64,000 nt of DNA from Paraflavitalea pollutisoli. Its GTDB lineage: Bacteria > Bacteroidota > Bacteroidia > Chitinophagales > Chitinophagaceae. The notes under the pieces were generated by a model. It searched no databases. It had not been told where the DNA came from and saw only the letters and a list, made by a program, of their open reading frames with translations. Below are positions 1-8,408 of this stretch, piece after piece (the first letter of the stretch is position 1; every line of letters starts with the position of its first letter). Made by a program: the position numbers and the translations under genes. The stretch covers positions 2,534,202 to 2,598,201 of the forward strand of contig NZ_JARKMX010000008.1 of the NCBI RefSeq assembly GCF_029360705.1, read 5' to 3'.

Positions 1-1
1 C

Positions 2-1249
2 ATCCGTGCCTACAATGGCGGCAACATAGTACAGAAAGTGATACATATCACCACCGGCCGTTACCTCAATTGGGCGGTCAACACCAACCAGATCCTGAGC
101 ATCCAGGCATCGGCAAAGTTTAACGGGAAAACCGACCTCAAGTGGGAAGTAGTATCTGCTCCTTCCGACTTATACAGACTGGCCGCAGGCAGCACCAATA
201 CTGCGCTCTTTGCAACCGCTGCCAAAGGCACCTATCAACTGAAGATATCGTCCGGCGAGTTGATCGATACGTTATTGATTACCGTGCGACCTACAGACCG
301 TGCACCATCCCCTTATATAGCCAAAGTATTCGATTACCTGCCTGCCCCGGGACAGTTCGTGAACGAGCTACCCAAATACAATGCAGGCGACACGTATGAA
401 ACTATGGTAACCAAAGCAGGCAATGAGTTGATCGGGGAAGACGCCAATACCGTCACCCTCGGTGGCTGGGGTGGCTATGTCGTACTGGGCTTCGACCACA
501 CCATCGTCAACGTACCCGGCCGGCGCGACTTCCGCGTCCATGGCAATGCCTTTGGTGCCGCCGCCAACCCACGCGCCAACGCCCCCTTCGGCGGCAGCTG
601 CGAACCAGGCATCGTGATGGTAGCTTATGACAAGAACAAAAATGGAAAACCCGATGAAGACGAGTGGTATGAAATAAAAGGCAGCGGCAATTTCACCGCC
701 GAGAAAGAACCCTGGTACAGCATCGCCGTCAGCAAGAAATTAGACGTGCGCACGTTCCGGGGTTATGAAATGACCTATCATCGTCCAACTACCGAAACAC
801 CCGACCCGGTACCAGCGCCCAATGTCAGTATCGGCAATTATATCCGCTGGACCGATAACCAATCGCAGGAAGGTTATAAGATCAAGAACACTTTCCACAA
901 CCAAACATATTATCCGTCCTGGGTGAAGGACGACAAGATCACGTACAAAGGTATCCGCCTGGCCCGCAACGGCATTGAAGAAAGCGGCAGTGGCACTTAC
1001 TTCGTGTTGTATGCCTTCCAATATGGGTATGTAGACAATTACCCCAACCCGCACGACAACTCCGGCATCGACATCGACTGGGCCATCGATAAAGACGGCA
1101 ACAAGGTAACCCTGCCGGGCATCGACTTCGTGAAGGTGTACAACGGCATCGACCAGGAAAATGGTTGGCTGGGAGAAGCCTCTACCGAGATCAGCCGTGG
1201 GGAGGACCTTCACCTGCTGGGACAAAAGATCGCCACCATCAATCCATAG
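2..1249 (+). CDS. Secreted PKD-like cell-surface protein, 5' end cut off
   Basis: The reading frame is open to the left edge, so the true start and any signal peptide lie outside the window. A GTG at 38 is only an internal codon. The first part reads like a PKD/Ig-like beta-sandwich; the rest is a Gly/Asn/Asp-rich domain containing GGWGGYVVLGFDH. An acidic loop DKNKNGKPDEDEW (about 631-669) resembles the Asp/Asn calcium loops of EF-hand or dockerin-type repeats, so calcium binding is inferred. I know this kind of protein from Bacteroidota surface-protein clusters but cannot name a substrate. It converges on nrdA, with a shared hairpin between the two. Function unknown; that it is a real extracellular protein is fairly sure. 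Confidence 0.7.
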   Translation: MRAYNGGNIVQKVIHITTGRYLNWAVNTNQILSIQASAKFNGKTDLKWEVVSAPSDLYRLAAGSTNTALFATAAKGTYQLKISSGELIDTLLITVRPTDRAPSPYIAKVFDYLPAPGQFVNELPKYNAGDTYETMVTKAGNELIGEDANTVTLGGWGGYVVLGFDHTIVNVPGRRDFRVHGNAFGAAANPRANAPFGGSCEPGIVMVAYDKNKNGKPDEDEWYEIKGSGNFTAEKEPWYSIAVSKKLDVRTFRGYEMTYHRPTTETPDPVPAPNVSIGNYIRWTDNQSQEGYKIKNTFHNQTYYPSWVKDDKITYKGIRLARNGIEESGSGTYFVLYAFQYGYVDNYPNPHDNSGIDIDWAIDKDGNKVTLPGIDFVKVYNGIDQENGWLGEASTEISRGEDLHLLGQKIATINP

Positions 1250-1273
1250 AAAGGCGTCCCATAAAAAACCAGT

Positions 1274-1301
1274 AAGGGGCCGATCAATAGATCAGCCCCT
1301 T
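1274..1301. terminator. Bidirectional hairpin terminator
   Basis: Arms AAGGGGC and GCCCCTT enclose a second small stem (GATC-AATA-GATC). It lies between the stop of the secreted protein at 1249 and the stop of nrdA at 1336, which run towards each other. On the minus strand a run of six T follows within a few bases, so it fits best as the nrdA terminator. Confidence 0.65.
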
Positions 1302-1335
1302 CACATTGCTGGTGGAGAGTTGCTTGCCAGCTCGT

Positions 1336-3051
1336 TTATGCTTCGCAGCTTTTGCAGGTCACCAGGTTGGCGACCATCTCTTTCGAGACACTTTGGCTGC
1401 GTTGATAGTACAGTGTTTTAATACCCAGTTTCCAGGCCTCGATCAGGAGTTTATTGACATCCTTCACCGGTACATCGGCCGGGATATTCAGGTTCAGGCT
1501 CTGCGATTGATCCACAAAAGCCTGGCGGATAGAAGCCTGCTGAATGATCTCCAGCTGACTGATCTCCTTGAAGGTCTTGAATACCTCTCTCTCCAGCGGC
1601 GACAACTCCGTCAAATGCTGCACACTACCATGGTTCAGCATGATACCACGCCATACTTCTTCATTGTCGATCCCTTTCTTGATCATGATCTGCTTCAGGT
1701 ACTTGTTCTTCCGGATGAAGTTCCCCTTGGCCAGACCAGCTTTGAAATAATTGCTGCTGAAGGGCTCGATGCCGGGAGAGGTTTGACCCAGGATAGCGCT
1801 GGAAGAAGTGGTGGGGGCAATCGCCATCACCGTCGTATTGCGGCGGCCATAACCTTTCAATACTTCCGGTTCACCATATATCCAGGCCAGGTCTTTGCTC
1901 GCCTTGATCGCTTTGTCCTGGATATCCTTAAAGATGGAGGCAGTCAGCTGCTTCGCCCGTAGCCCCTCGAAGGGGATCATATTCTTTTGCAGGTACGAGT
2001 GCCAGCCCAATACACCCAGACCCAGCGCGCGGTGCCTTTTGGCAAACAGGTTGGCCGACTTCAGGTAGTGGTTGCCTTCTGTCTTCACAATGAACTCCTG
2101 CAGCACCGCATCCAGGAAGAATACAGCCAGCTTCACGGCATTGGTATCCTTCCATTCGTCGTACAACTCCAGGTTCATCGACGACAGGCAGCAGATGAAA
2201 GACTCATCTTCTGTAGAAGGCAGCATGATCTCCGAGCAGAGATTGCTGGCATTGATCGACAGGTTGAGGTCCTTGTACACCTGCGGTTTGTTCCGGTTCA
2301 CGTTATCGGTAAAGAAAATATACGGCAGTCCTTTCTGTTGACGGCTTTCGAGCACCTTGGCCCAGATCTCCCGTTTCTTCATATCGCCATCGATCATGTC
2401 CTGCATCCAGTAGTCGGGCACACAAACAGCGTAAAACAGGTTCTGGATCGGGTGGCCAATATCTTTGATGGAGAGAAACTCTTCTATGTCGCCGTGGTCG
2501 ATATCTACATAGGCGGCAAAAGAACCGCGCCTTACCCCACCCTGCGAAATGGTGTCCATTACTGTATCGAAAAGGCGCATAAAGCTCACAGCGCCGCTAC
2601 TCTTACCATTGTCGGATACGGCACAACCGCGTTCGCGCAGCGCACCGAAATAAGCCGAAGTACCACCGCCCAGCTTGGTTTGCATGATCACTTCGCCTAG
2701 TTTGTGAGTAATGCCTTCGATGCTGTCGGGCACGTGTACATTGAAGCAGGAGATCGGCAATCCGCGTTCTGTGCCCATATTGGCCCAGATGGGCGAACTG
2801 AGGCTCATCCAGCCCCGCTCGATCATCTCCTTGAAGGCACTCTTCAGTTCGGGTTTAAACAGGCGCATGGCCGCCGCATTGCAAATACGCTCAATAGCGC
2901 CGTCTACCGTTTCTCCTTTCAGCAGATAACCCCGGTTCAATACTTGTTCACTTTCTTCATTCAACCACCAAAGCTTCTCCTGTTCGTAGTTTCCGGCAAA
3001 AATGGGTTGCTGTTCGGCAACAGGGACGGTAGTGTCAAATAAGGTTGTCAT
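1336..3051 (-). CDS. nrdA: Ribonucleoside-diphosphate reductase large subunit, class I, short form
   Basis: Reduces ribonucleoside diphosphates to deoxyribonucleotides, working with a small radical-generating subunit (NrdB). The 571 residues start straight at the catalytic barrel, without the N-terminal ATP-cone of E. coli NrdA, so dATP feedback through that domain should be absent. Active-site residues are present: Cys102 (ISCFNVHVPD), the Asn270-x-Cys272-x-Glu274 radical site (NLCSEI) and Cys287/288 as the redox partner. The radical-transfer pair Tyr548-Tyr549 (TLYYQRSQ) and the C-terminal CKSC (566-569) for re-reduction are also there. ATG at 3051. No nrdB or nrdR lies in the window, so the small subunit is encoded elsewhere. 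A strong palindrome sits about 40 bp upstream. Identification is secure; the subclass is inferred. Confidence 0.93.
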   Translation of the reverse strand: MTTLFDTTVPVAEQQPIFAGNYEQEKLWWLNEESEQVLNRGYLLKGETVDGAIERICNAAAMRLFKPELKSAFKEMIERGWMSLSSPIWANMGTERGLPISCFNVHVPDSIEGITHKLGEVIMQTKLGGGTSAYFGALRERGCAVSDNGKSSGAVSFMRLFDTVMDTISQGGVRRGSFAAYVDIDHGDIEEFLSIKDIGHPIQNLFYAVCVPDYWMQDMIDGDMKKREIWAKVLESRQQKGLPYIFFTDNVNRNKPQVYKDLNLSINASNLCSEIMLPSTEDESFICCLSSMNLELYDEWKDTNAVKLAVFFLDAVLQEFIVKTEGNHYLKSANLFAKRHRALGLGVLGWHSYLQKNMIPFEGLRAKQLTASIFKDIQDKAIKASKDLAWIYGEPEVLKGYGRRNTTVMAIAPTTSSSAILGQTSPGIEPFSSNYFKAGLAKGNFIRKNKYLKQIMIKKGIDNEEVWRGIMLNHGSVQHLTELSPLEREVFKTFKEISQLEIIQQASIRQAFVDQSQSLNLNIPADVPVKDVNKLLIEAWKLGIKTLYYQRSQSVSKEMVANLVTCKSCEA

Positions 3052-3090
3052 CAGTAATGTAATTAATAGGTTATGGACAAAATGAATACG

Positions 3091-3112
3091 TATGTCATAG
3101 GTCTATGACATA
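3091..3112. promoter_or_regulatory. Perfect 10+2+10 palindrome upstream of nrdA
   Basis: Arms TATGTCATAG and CTATGACATA are exact reverse complements separated by GT. It lies 40 bp upstream of the nrdA start and downstream of the lrp-like stop, so it should be an operator for nrdA. It does not match the NrdR box I know (ACACTATATATAGTGT-like). The TGTCA/TGACA half-sites are closer to what Crp/Fnr-type dimers bind, but the regulator is unknown. Confidence 0.55.
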
Positions 3113-3256
3113 TGGCAATTGAACACTAAATGAATGGATTGTTTACCTTACCGTAGCAGCATCAAGTTCACGATAAAATCAATCGGGTGGATACAAAAGA
3201 AATTAACAGCATGTTGATAAGTCGGGGGATAACCTGCTGTTCCCTATACCGCCGAC

Positions 3257-3721
3257 TTAAAAAATAATGTTGTGCGAGTGCTTGGTCTCCGACATCACAA
3301 AAGTGCTGTGCGTACTGCCGATGCTTTTCACCGACCCCAGCTTGTTGAACACAAAATCCTGGTAGTGCTTCATGTCCCGCGCCACCACCTTCAGCAGAAA
3401 ATCGTAGTCGCCGGAAATATTGTAACACTCCACCACTTCATTCAGCCGCATGATATCGGCGACAAAGTCGTGACCGATCTTTTTGTCGTGTTGCTTCAGC
3501 TTGATGTTGCAGAAAACGATCAGCCCATACTGCAGCTTTTCCGCATCGATGAGGGCAATATACTTCTGGATATAGCCATTGGCCTCCAGCCGCTTCACCC
3601 GCTCAAAAACCGGGGATAACGACAAATTGATGCGCGCCGCCAACTCCTTCATCGTCACGTTCGAATTCTCGCCCAGCATCCTTAACAATTGAAGATCAAC
3701 TTCATCAAGCGTATCCGTCAT
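3257..3721 (-). CDS. Lrp/AsnC family transcriptional regulator
   Basis: 154 residues with the usual two parts. An N-terminal winged helix-turn-helix (about 5-60; LGENSNVTMKELAARINLS then the recognition helix) is followed by a RAM/AsnC ligand-binding sandwich (about 70-150). In this family the RAM domain binds amino acids and builds octamers. It is divergent from metE with 157 bp between start codons. That gap holds a 7-bp inverted repeat (CTGCAAT at 3775, ATTGCAG at 3822) whose right arm covers the metE -33 element. This makes metE a likely target and methionine or a related amino acid a possible effector (inference). Family assignment is secure. Confidence 0.9.
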   Translation of the reverse strand: MTDTLDEVDLQLLRMLGENSNVTMKELAARINLSLSPVFERVKRLEANGYIQKYIALIDAEKLQYGLIVFCNIKLKQHDKKIGHDFVADIMRLNEVVECYNISGDYDFLLKVVARDMKHYQDFVFNKLGSVKSIGSTHSTFVMSETKHSHNIIF

Positions 3722-3822
3722 AGAATAAATTGCTGTTTATCCGTCAAAAAACGACCCATTACAGAAAAAACGCACTGCAATTTACATCAATCACAGTTTT
3801 TTATGCTGAATATCCTACTCCA

Positions 3823-3854
3823 TTGCAGCAAATAAAACTCCGTATATAGCTTTG
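3823..3854 (+). promoter_or_regulatory. metE promoter (Bacteroidota type)
   Basis: TTG at 3823-3825 and TAGCTTTG at 3847-3854 are separated by 21 nt. This fits the Bacteroidota sigma-ABfr pattern (-33 TTG, 19-21 nt, -7 TAnnTTTG). Transcription would start around 3860, giving a leader under 25 nt, too short for a riboswitch. Confidence 0.65.
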
Positions 3855-3878
3855 TGCAGAATTAAAACCTATTAATAC

Positions 3879-6182
3879 ATGCTAACCCAGAATATGGGCT
3901 ACCCGCGTATCGGGGGCCACAGAGAACTCAAGAAAGCCAATGAACAATATTGGGCCGGCAAGATCAGCCAGGACGAACTGACCGCCGTAGCCCGTACCAT
4001 CAAAGAAGCCAACTGGCAAACCCAGCTGGATGCCGGCATCGACCTCATCCCCTGCAACGATTTCAGCTATTACGACCAGACACTAGATACCAGCCTGCTG
4101 CTCGGCGTAGTGCCGCAACGTTACCAGCCCGTGTCGGCCATTGCCGGCAACACCGGGCTCGACCTCTACTTCGCCATGGCCCGTGGCTACCAGAAAAACG
4201 GACTGGACATCACCGCCATGGAAATGACCAAATGGCTCGATACCAATTATCATTACATCGTACCTGAGTTTACCGCCCAACAGGCATTCAGGATCAGCAA
4301 CGACAATATCTTCAACGAGTACAACAGTGCGAAAGCCATACTCGGCGAAAAAGCAAAACCAGTATTGATTGGCCCCGTGAGCTACCTGCTGCTGGGTAAA
4401 GAGAAAGAAGCCGGCTTTGACCGCATCGACCTGGTACAACGGCTGGTACCTGTGTACGTGGAAATCATCAATCGCCTGCAGCAACAAGGCGCCACCTGGA
4501 TCCAGCTCGACGAGCCCTGCCTGGCACTCGACCTGTCCCACAAAGAAAAAGAAGCCTTTGCCTGGGCTTACCATACCATTGCTGCGCAGGTAAGCGGTAT
4601 CAAACTACAGGTGGCCACTTATTTTGAAGCCTTGCTCGACAATACCCAACTGGCCGTCAACCTACCCATCGCCGCCTTGCACATCGACCTCGTGCGTGCG
4701 CCACAACAACTCGACGAAGTACTGGCGCTGATACCCGACAAGCTGGAACTGTCGCTGGGCGTGGTCGATGGTCGCAACGTCTGGAAAAACGATTACGAAC
4801 AGTCATTGGCCCACATCGATAAAGCGGTTGAGCAACTCGGCGCCTGCCGTGTGCTCATCGCACCATCCTGCTCCCTCCTGCACAGCCCCATCGACCTCGA
4901 TGGAGAAACGGCCATCGATCCGGAGATCAGGAACTGGATGGCCTTTGCCAAACAAAAGCTGCACGAAGTAACCGAGCTGAAATTGATTGCGCAGGGCGAC
5001 CATACCCTGCTGCAGGCCAACCTGCAAGCCATCGCCAGCAGACGTACATCACAGAAGGTGCACAAACAAGCCGTGAAAGACCGCGTAGCCGCCATTACCG
5101 CAGCAGACGGTCAACGAAAAAGTGCCTTCCCCATACGGCAGCGTTTACAACGTGAGCGTTTTCACCTACCCAGCTTCCCCACCACCACCATTGGCTCCTT
5201 CCCGCAAACAGACGATATCCGGCAGTTACGGGCCAGGCTGAAGAAAGGGGACCTGACTGTTGAGCAATACGATGCTGCCATCGAACAGGCGACCATCGAG
5301 TCCATCCGCTGGCAGGAGCAATTGGGGTTGGATGTACTGGTACATGGAGAATTTGAGCGCAACGACATGGTGGAGTACTTCGGTGAGCAACTGGATGGCT
5401 TCCTCTTTACGAAAAACGGCTGGGTACAAAGCTATGGCAGCCGTTGCGTGAAGCCCCCGGTCATCTATGGCGATATCAGCCGCCCGAAAGACATGACGGT
5501 ACGCTGGAGCCAGTTTGCCGCTGCCCAAACCAACAAGCCGATGAAAGGCATGCTGACCGGGCCCGTCACCATACTGCAGTGGTCTTTCGTACGCGACGAC
5601 CAGCCCCGTGAGCTCACGACCAACCAGATCGCCCTGGCCATCCGCGATGAAGTGGTCGCCCTGGAGCAAGCTGGCATCGGCATCATCCAGATCGATGAGG
5701 CGGCCATACGTGAGGGCTTGCCCCTGCGCAAGGCAAAGCGCCCGCACTATCTCGACTGGGCGGTCAATGCCTTCCGGGTAACGGCCAGTGGTGTCGAAGA
5801 CCAGACACAGATCCACACCCACATGTGTTATAGCGAGTTTAATGACATCATCGAGCATATTGCCGCGATGGATGCCGACGTGATCACCATCGAAACCTCT
5901 CGCTCACAGATGGAGCTGTTACAGGCATTTGCCCATTTTGAGTACCCCAACGAGATAGGGCCTGGCGTATATGATATCCATTCGCCCCGGGTACCCACCA
6001 CAGAAGAGATGACCGCCCTGCTGGCCAAAGCAGCCGACCTGCTCCCGGCACAGCACCTGTGGGTAAACCCCGACTGTGGACTCAAGACCCGCAAATGGCC
6101 CGAAACCAAAGCGGCCCTGGAAAACATGGTGGCGGCAGCCAGGCAGGCCCGCAAACAATTAAAGGTGGGAGATCCCGTTTAA
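3879..6182 (+). CDS. metE: Cobalamin-independent methionine synthase
   Basis: Transfers the methyl group of 5-methyltetrahydrofolate (polyglutamate) to homocysteine to make methionine, in the cytoplasm, without B12. At 767 residues it is full length, with both barrels. The C-terminal half carries all zinc ligands in the expected spacing: His648 and Cys650 (THMCYSEF), Glu672 (ITIETSRS) and Cys733 (NPDCGLKTR). The N-terminus MGYPRIGGHRELKKA is also typical. The ATG at 3879 follows its own promoter closely. A MetF-like gene follows and an Lrp/AsnC gene is divergent, which together look like a methionine-supply unit. Confidence 0.97.
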   Translation: MLTQNMGYPRIGGHRELKKANEQYWAGKISQDELTAVARTIKEANWQTQLDAGIDLIPCNDFSYYDQTLDTSLLLGVVPQRYQPVSAIAGNTGLDLYFAMARGYQKNGLDITAMEMTKWLDTNYHYIVPEFTAQQAFRISNDNIFNEYNSAKAILGEKAKPVLIGPVSYLLLGKEKEAGFDRIDLVQRLVPVYVEIINRLQQQGATWIQLDEPCLALDLSHKEKEAFAWAYHTIAAQVSGIKLQVATYFEALLDNTQLAVNLPIAALHIDLVRAPQQLDEVLALIPDKLELSLGVVDGRNVWKNDYEQSLAHIDKAVEQLGACRVLIAPSCSLLHSPIDLDGETAIDPEIRNWMAFAKQKLHEVTELKLIAQGDHTLLQANLQAIASRRTSQKVHKQAVKDRVAAITAADGQRKSAFPIRQRLQRERFHLPSFPTTTIGSFPQTDDIRQLRARLKKGDLTVEQYDAAIEQATIESIRWQEQLGLDVLVHGEFERNDMVEYFGEQLDGFLFTKNGWVQSYGSRCVKPPVIYGDISRPKDMTVRWSQFAAAQTNKPMKGMLTGPVTILQWSFVRDDQPRELTTNQIALAIRDEVVALEQAGIGIIQIDEAAIREGLPLRKAKRPHYLDWAVNAFRVTASGVEDQTQIHTHMCYSEFNDIIEHIAAMDADVITIETSRSQMELLQAFAHFEYPNEIGPGVYDIHSPRVPTTEEMTALLAKAADLLPAQHLWVNPDCGLKTRKWPETKAALENMVAAARQARKQLKVGDPV

Positions 6183-6188
6183 ATAAAA

Positions 6189-6218
6189 ATAACTGCGGGC
6201 ATTTACGCCCGCAGTTAT
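6189..6218. terminator. 12-bp perfect hairpin after metE
   Basis: Arms ATAACTGCGGGC and GCCCGCAGTTAT are exact complements around a 6-nt loop. It starts 6 bp after the metE stop. No T-run follows on the plus strand (there is an A-run before it), so it may terminate, attenuate, or protect the metE mRNA 3' end before the next gene. Confidence 0.6.
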
Positions 6219-6254
6219 ATCTTGCGTTCCATAGCAAAATTCGGCACCAACACT

Positions 6255-7211
6255 ATGTTTCAGAAAAAGATAAGATCCGGCGAATCCGGCATACTGACTT
6301 ACGGCATTACCCCACCTAAGAAAACAGAAACTGACCCGCAGCGGTTGGCAGAGATCGCCGAGAGAGCGATGGCCAGGATAGCGCCCCTGGATATTGACGC
6401 GCTGATCGTTTATGATGTACAGGATGAATCTGCCCGTACATCGGTCGAAAGACCTTTTCCTTTCATGACGGCACACGACCCCTTCGAATATACCAGCACT
6501 TACCTGCGTGAACTGCAGTTGCCCAAGATCATCTACCGGCCAGCAGGCAAGTTCACCCAGGAAGAATTAACGACCTGGTTGGATGACCTGCACCAGCACA
6601 CATGTTACCCCGTATTCGTGGGAATACCCGCACCCGGTTACGCGGTAAAAACCACCCTGACCGAGGCTTATCAGTTGTGGAGTAAGAACAGTGCGACCTC
6701 GGTCATAGGGGCCGTTACCATTCCTGAAAGGCATGCGGTATTAAACGACGAAGACCAGCGTATACTGGAGAAAGCAGGCTCCGGGGTATCATATTTTATC
6801 TCCCAGTGCGTATTCAACCTGTCCTATGCCAGGCAAATGATCGCCGACCTGGAACGTACCTGCACCCAACGGGGAGCAAAAGTACCTACCATCATCTTTA
6901 CGTTGACGGCCTGCGGATCGAAAAAGACCCTCGAGTTCATGGATTGGCTGGGTATCCACCTGCCCGATGAAGTGAAGGAGGAGCTCGTGACTGCACCCAA
7001 TATGCTCGAAACATCGGTCAACATCTGCCTCAACATAGCAGCCGAAATGATCACCTTCTGCAGGGAGCGCAATATCCCTTTTGGTTTCAACATCGAAAGC
7101 ATCGCGATCCGCAAAGATGAGATCGAAGCTTCCATTGCCATGGTCAACCGTATTGGCGACATGCTGGAAGAACAGGGAATTCGCCAAAAGAAAGTAGTAT
7201 TACAGCAATAG
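6255..7211 (+). CDS. MetF-like methylenetetrahydrofolate reductase family protein
   Basis: 318 residues from the ATG at 6255. A longer reading from a TTG at 6222 would add 11 residues that resemble nothing and sit next to the hairpin. The segment ILTYGITPPKK matches the MTHFR barrel opening, where a conserved Thr-Tyr-Gly follows the first strand. YDVQDESAR, GVSYFISQCVFN and FNIESIAI are further barrel strands expected in the FAD-dependent MTHFR fold. The position directly after metE supports a role in making or handling the methyl donor 5-methyl-THF. The sequence is more diverged than standard bacterial MetF, so substrate and electron donor are inferred, not shown. Confidence 0.72.
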   Translation: MFQKKIRSGESGILTYGITPPKKTETDPQRLAEIAERAMARIAPLDIDALIVYDVQDESARTSVERPFPFMTAHDPFEYTSTYLRELQLPKIIYRPAGKFTQEELTTWLDDLHQHTCYPVFVGIPAPGYAVKTTLTEAYQLWSKNSATSVIGAVTIPERHAVLNDEDQRILEKAGSGVSYFISQCVFNLSYARQMIADLERTCTQRGAKVPTIIFTLTACGSKKTLEFMDWLGIHLPDEVKEELVTAPNMLETSVNICLNIAAEMITFCRERNIPFGFNIESIAIRKDEIEASIAMVNRIGDMLEEQGIRQKKVVLQQ

Positions 7212-7234
7212 TACAGCACTAACCTGCTGACACG

Positions 7235-7275
7235 CACCGGTTACCGTCACTACAATTGAGTGATCGTAACCGGTG
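7235..7275. terminator. Hairpin shared by two convergent genes
   Basis: Arms CACCGGTTAC (7235-7244) and GTAACCGGTG (7266-7275) are exact complements. The structure overlaps the last codons of the thioesterase gene (stop at 7250) and follows the MetF-like stop at 7211, so it probably ends transcription from both sides. Confidence 0.5.
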
Positions 7276-7636
7276 TTTTGTTTTCATCGATGGCCACAAA
7301 GGTGAAGTCGCCCGTGATCGCCTTCTCGCGGTCGTACGAATACATCTGCTCTACATACACTTCCACATGTACCTTGAGGCTGGTACGCCCAACGGATGAC
7401 ACCACCCCTACCAACTCGATGATCGTACCGGCGGGTATAGGCTTCTTGAAATCGATTCGGTCACTGCTCACGGTCACCATGCGTTGACGGCTAAAACGTG
7501 TCGCCGTCATAAAGGCCACCTCATCCATCAGCGCCATGGCCGTGCCACCAAACAAAGTATCATAATGATTTACGCTATCCGGAAATACCGCTTTAAAAAT
7601 GCGGGTCACCGACTGCTCAACTTGCAAAGCATTCAT
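7250..7636 (-). CDS. Acyl-CoA thioesterase, hotdog fold (YciA/BACH type)
   Basis: Hydrolyses acyl-CoA to free acid and CoA in the cytoplasm. The 128 residues form a single hotdog domain. NHYDTLFGGTAMALMDEVAF is the conserved hotdog helix with Asn, Gly-Gly and the catalytic-region Asp, and RIDFKKPIPAGTIIEL is the second conserved strand pair of the YciA/ACOT family. A Bacteroidota -7 box lies about 65 bp upstream. Chain-length preference cannot be read from the sequence. Confidence 0.88.
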   Translation of the reverse strand: MNALQVEQSVTRIFKAVFPDSVNHYDTLFGGTAMALMDEVAFMTATRFSRQRMVTVSSDRIDFKKPIPAGTIIELVGVVSSVGRTSLKVHVEVYVEQMYSYDREKAITGDFTFVAIDENKTPVTITQL

Positions 7637-7698
7637 AGTTCAGCGAATTAAATGGCACCGTCGACACCGACGGCATCCCGTTGTAACAAAAAAAAAAG

Positions 7699-7727
7699 CA
7701 AAAATACGAACTCTTCATTCATGCCAA
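7699..7727 (-). promoter_or_regulatory. Promoter of the thioesterase gene
   Basis: On the minus strand TATTTTTG (7706 to 7699) matches TAnnTTTG, with a TTG (7727 to 7725) 18 nt upstream, one base short of the usual spacing. The leader contains a small hairpin (CCGTCG-ACAC-CGACGG, 7658-7673). Confidence 0.45.
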
Positions 7728-7809
7728 CTTCAATCTATGAAAGCATGTAATGATTTCACCTAACTTTTAATACCATATTCCAGCACCACGCACTACCTTA
7801 CCCGCCGTA

Positions 7810-8016
7810 ATGCAAACCATTATTCGCCAATAAGCCGTTGCCTGCCCGCTCCTGCTGGCACTGTTGAAAGTAATGGCGGTACCGGCGATCTGCTTGCATT
7901 ACCAATTCAACAAAGCCTACATCGCCGCCACGCCCTGCGAAAACAAAGCAAAGCCAGCCATGCACTCCAATGGTAAATGCTTACTTCACCTGCCGGTTTC
8001 AGCACAAAACAACTAA
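7810..8016 (+). pseudogene. Remnant of a small HCNGKC-type protein gene
   Basis: ATG at 7810 is followed after seven codons by TAA (7831). The same frame then stays open to 8016 and reads LLALLKVMAVPAICLHYQFN, then KAYIAATPCENKAKPAMH and SNGKCLLHLP. I recognise this as resembling a short Chitinophagaceae membrane-associated protein in which CEN, HCNGKC and YL are conserved. Here the first Cys of HCNGKC has become Ser, and the tail after it is lost. The early stop and the lost Cys together indicate decay. The intact family's function is not known to me; it tends to sit with copper or cytochrome oxidase assembly genes. Confidence 0.5.
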
Positions 8017-8018
8017 CC

Positions 8019-8288
8019 ATGAAAAGAGTACTTATTCTGTTAAGCTTGTTTTATTCTCTTTCAGCTACGGCCTGCGATATTTGCGGTTGCAGCGTGGGTA
8101 GCTACTATGTGGGCATCCTGCCCGACTTCTCCATCCTCTCCCACACCGTCGATCCTGAAACAGATTCCGTGGTGGTATTGGCGGCCTATGCCAACCGGAT
8201 GCAGGCAGCCGCGCCTGCCTGGCAGTTCCTGACCGGCAGCAAACAGGCTTTGTACGCGATGGCCCGGCAGGACTACCTGCTTGCGTAG
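8019..8288 (+). pseudogene. Chimeric ORF: CDICGC-type outer-membrane protein start joined to an SCO1/SenC fragment
   Basis: The ATG at 8019 opens an 89-codon frame made of two unrelated parts. Residues 1-37 are a signal peptide followed by CDICGCSVGSYYVGILPDF, the start of a larger Bacteroidota outer-membrane or transporter-like protein. From about residue 39 the text becomes SILSHTVDPETDS, then WQFLTGSKQALYAMARQDYL. That is the second half of an SCO1/SenC copper chaperone, where HTVDPExDT and the W-x-F-x-TG element are conserved; the CxxxC copper site and the final His region are absent. The simplest explanation is a deletion that fused two neighbouring genes. It might be translated, but neither activity can remain. 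Confidence 0.6.
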
Positions 8289-8408
8289 AAGATACGGGAA
8301 TAACACTTGCTACCTGACCTTGAATGCCGCCAGTTTCACCACCCGGGCGACATTCAACGGCCGGGGGATAATTGCCGTAACAAGAAGTTAACCGTTCCAG
8401 TCCAATGC

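Noticed and set aside
1306-1962. 218-codon plus-strand frame opposite nrdA
   Set aside because: Shadow of the conserved reductase gene.
3722-3878. SAM or cobalamin riboswitch before metE
   Set aside because: The predicted leader is under 25 nt and no conserved riboswitch core is visible.
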